Positions 63,564 through 64,000 of a stretch of DNA of 64,000 bases are shown here, piece by piece. The translations under genes were made by a program, and so were the position numbers. Numbering within the stretch: the stretch's first letter is position 1; each line of letters opens with the position of its first letter. The notes below the pieces were generated by a model. That model ran no database searches. It worked only from the letters and a program-made list of their open reading frames with translations, and was not told where the DNA came from. Origin of the DNA: Alteromonas indica. Lineage in GTDB: Bacteria; Pseudomonadota; Gammaproteobacteria; Enterobacterales; Alteromonadaceae. The stretch covers positions 1-64,000 of the forward strand of contig PYVY01000021.1 of NCBI GenBank assembly GCA_003056425.1, given 5' to 3'.

Positions 63564-64000
63564 TCGTTACTGCCTCTTGCTGTGCCCGGCCCGACTCCAC
63601 CAGCCTGACAAATAATTCTTCTAAGCGATTCGCCTTATTACGCATGCTAAGCACTTGAAAACCCTGTTCAGTCAGTTGGGTAAATACGGGGTTCAACCCT
63701 TCCTGCTTTTCGACATCGACTTCCAGCGTGTGCGTATCAATTACACGGTGTTCGAAGCCCCGCAGAATGGGGGTACGGTCGCTATGTGCCAGATCAAGGA
63801 CGAAAGTTTCGGTACTTAGCTTTGATAGTAAGGCACGCATGGAGGTGTGCTCCACAATAATCCCCTTATCAATAATGGCGATATTGCGACAAAGCATTTC
63901 CGCTTCTTCAAGATAATGAGTGGTCAGAATAATCGTAATACCCTGTTCATTTATCTCTTTCAAAAAGGTCCACATTGACCGGCGGATTTCAATATCGACA
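63556..64000 (-). CDS. yadG: ABC transporter ATP-binding protein, YadG-like (cut by window end)
   Basis: Only the C-terminal part is in the window; the frame runs out at base 64000 with VDIEIRRSMWTFLKEINEQG followed by ILTTHYLEEAEMLCRNIAII, the H-loop and D-loop end of ABC exporters of the YadG/drug-efflux branch. Walker A and signature lie outside. An internal ATG at 63975 is not the start. Confidence 0.88.
   Translation of the reverse strand, partial: VDIEIRRSMWTFLKEINEQGITIILTTHYLEEAEMLCRNIAIIDKGIIVEHTSMRALLSKLSTETFVLDLAHSDRTPILRGFEHRVIDTHTLEVDVEKQEGLNPVFTQLTEQGFQVLSMRNKANRLEELFVRLVESGRAQQEAVTNA

Overview
The window is chromosomal DNA of a gammaproteobacterium, most likely of the Alteromonadales (Alteromonas/Salinimonas type). 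The evidence is the run hslU-hslV-ftsN-priA-rpmE, the set sfsA-dksA-gluQ-pcnB-folK-panB-panC, metJ/metF with met boxes, ftsX-ftsE-ftsY-rsmD, and PanP in place of PanD. No rRNA or tRNA gene was seen.

Region 1 (1 to about 19.8 kb) is visibly AT-richer and reads as an accessory island. It is a PmrA/PmrB-like regulon. A response regulator/histidine kinase pair leads an operon with a cupredoxin-like protein, a divergent FTR1-like permease and an outer-membrane protein. A second operon holds a thermostable-hemolysin family protein, an AMP-forming ligase, a haem-oxygenase-like diiron enzyme, an SDR and a TPR protein. A third holds a GT2 glycosyltransferase, a VTT-domain membrane protein and an ArnT-like GT39 enzyme, followed by an EptA/DgkA pair. 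The same 17-bp operator, CTTAAG-N5-CTTAAG or a one-mismatch version, stands before each operon and before a decayed second copy of the GT2-VTT-ArnT operon (4.2-5.8 kb). The island also contains a ruined tyrosine recombinase gene, an IS30 transposase fragment, an intact IS3-family element and a truncated gene at its right edge.

Region 2 (19.8-28.9 kb) holds a secreted beta-propeller/amidohydrolase protein and then a compact peptide natural-product operon: HlyD-like adaptor, C39-peptidase ABC exporter, small LuxR-type regulator, 72-aa precursor with a double-glycine-type leader, and an ATP-grasp ligase. I read it as a graspetide-like RiPP system. With the diiron-enzyme operon of region 1 it is the best candidate for something undescribed.

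Region 3 (28.9-64 kb) is mostly core housekeeping: proteasome-like HslUV behind a clear sigma-32-type promoter, FtsN, PriA, L31, malic enzyme, MetJ/MetF, a BrkB/YihY protein, Pip, Dtd, a GNAT-thioesterase fusion, RpoH, an EAL-HDOD protein, FtsX/FtsE/FtsY, RsmD, YjaG, YhgN, PepB, SfsA, DksA, GluQ, PcnB, FolK, PanB, PanC, PanP, a degenerate EAL protein, a TrmB-like methyltransferase and a YadGH-type ABC exporter cut by the window end. Points of note are a probable AUU start for pcnB, 25 perfect hexamer copies inside ftsY, and gene-poor stretches around rpoH.
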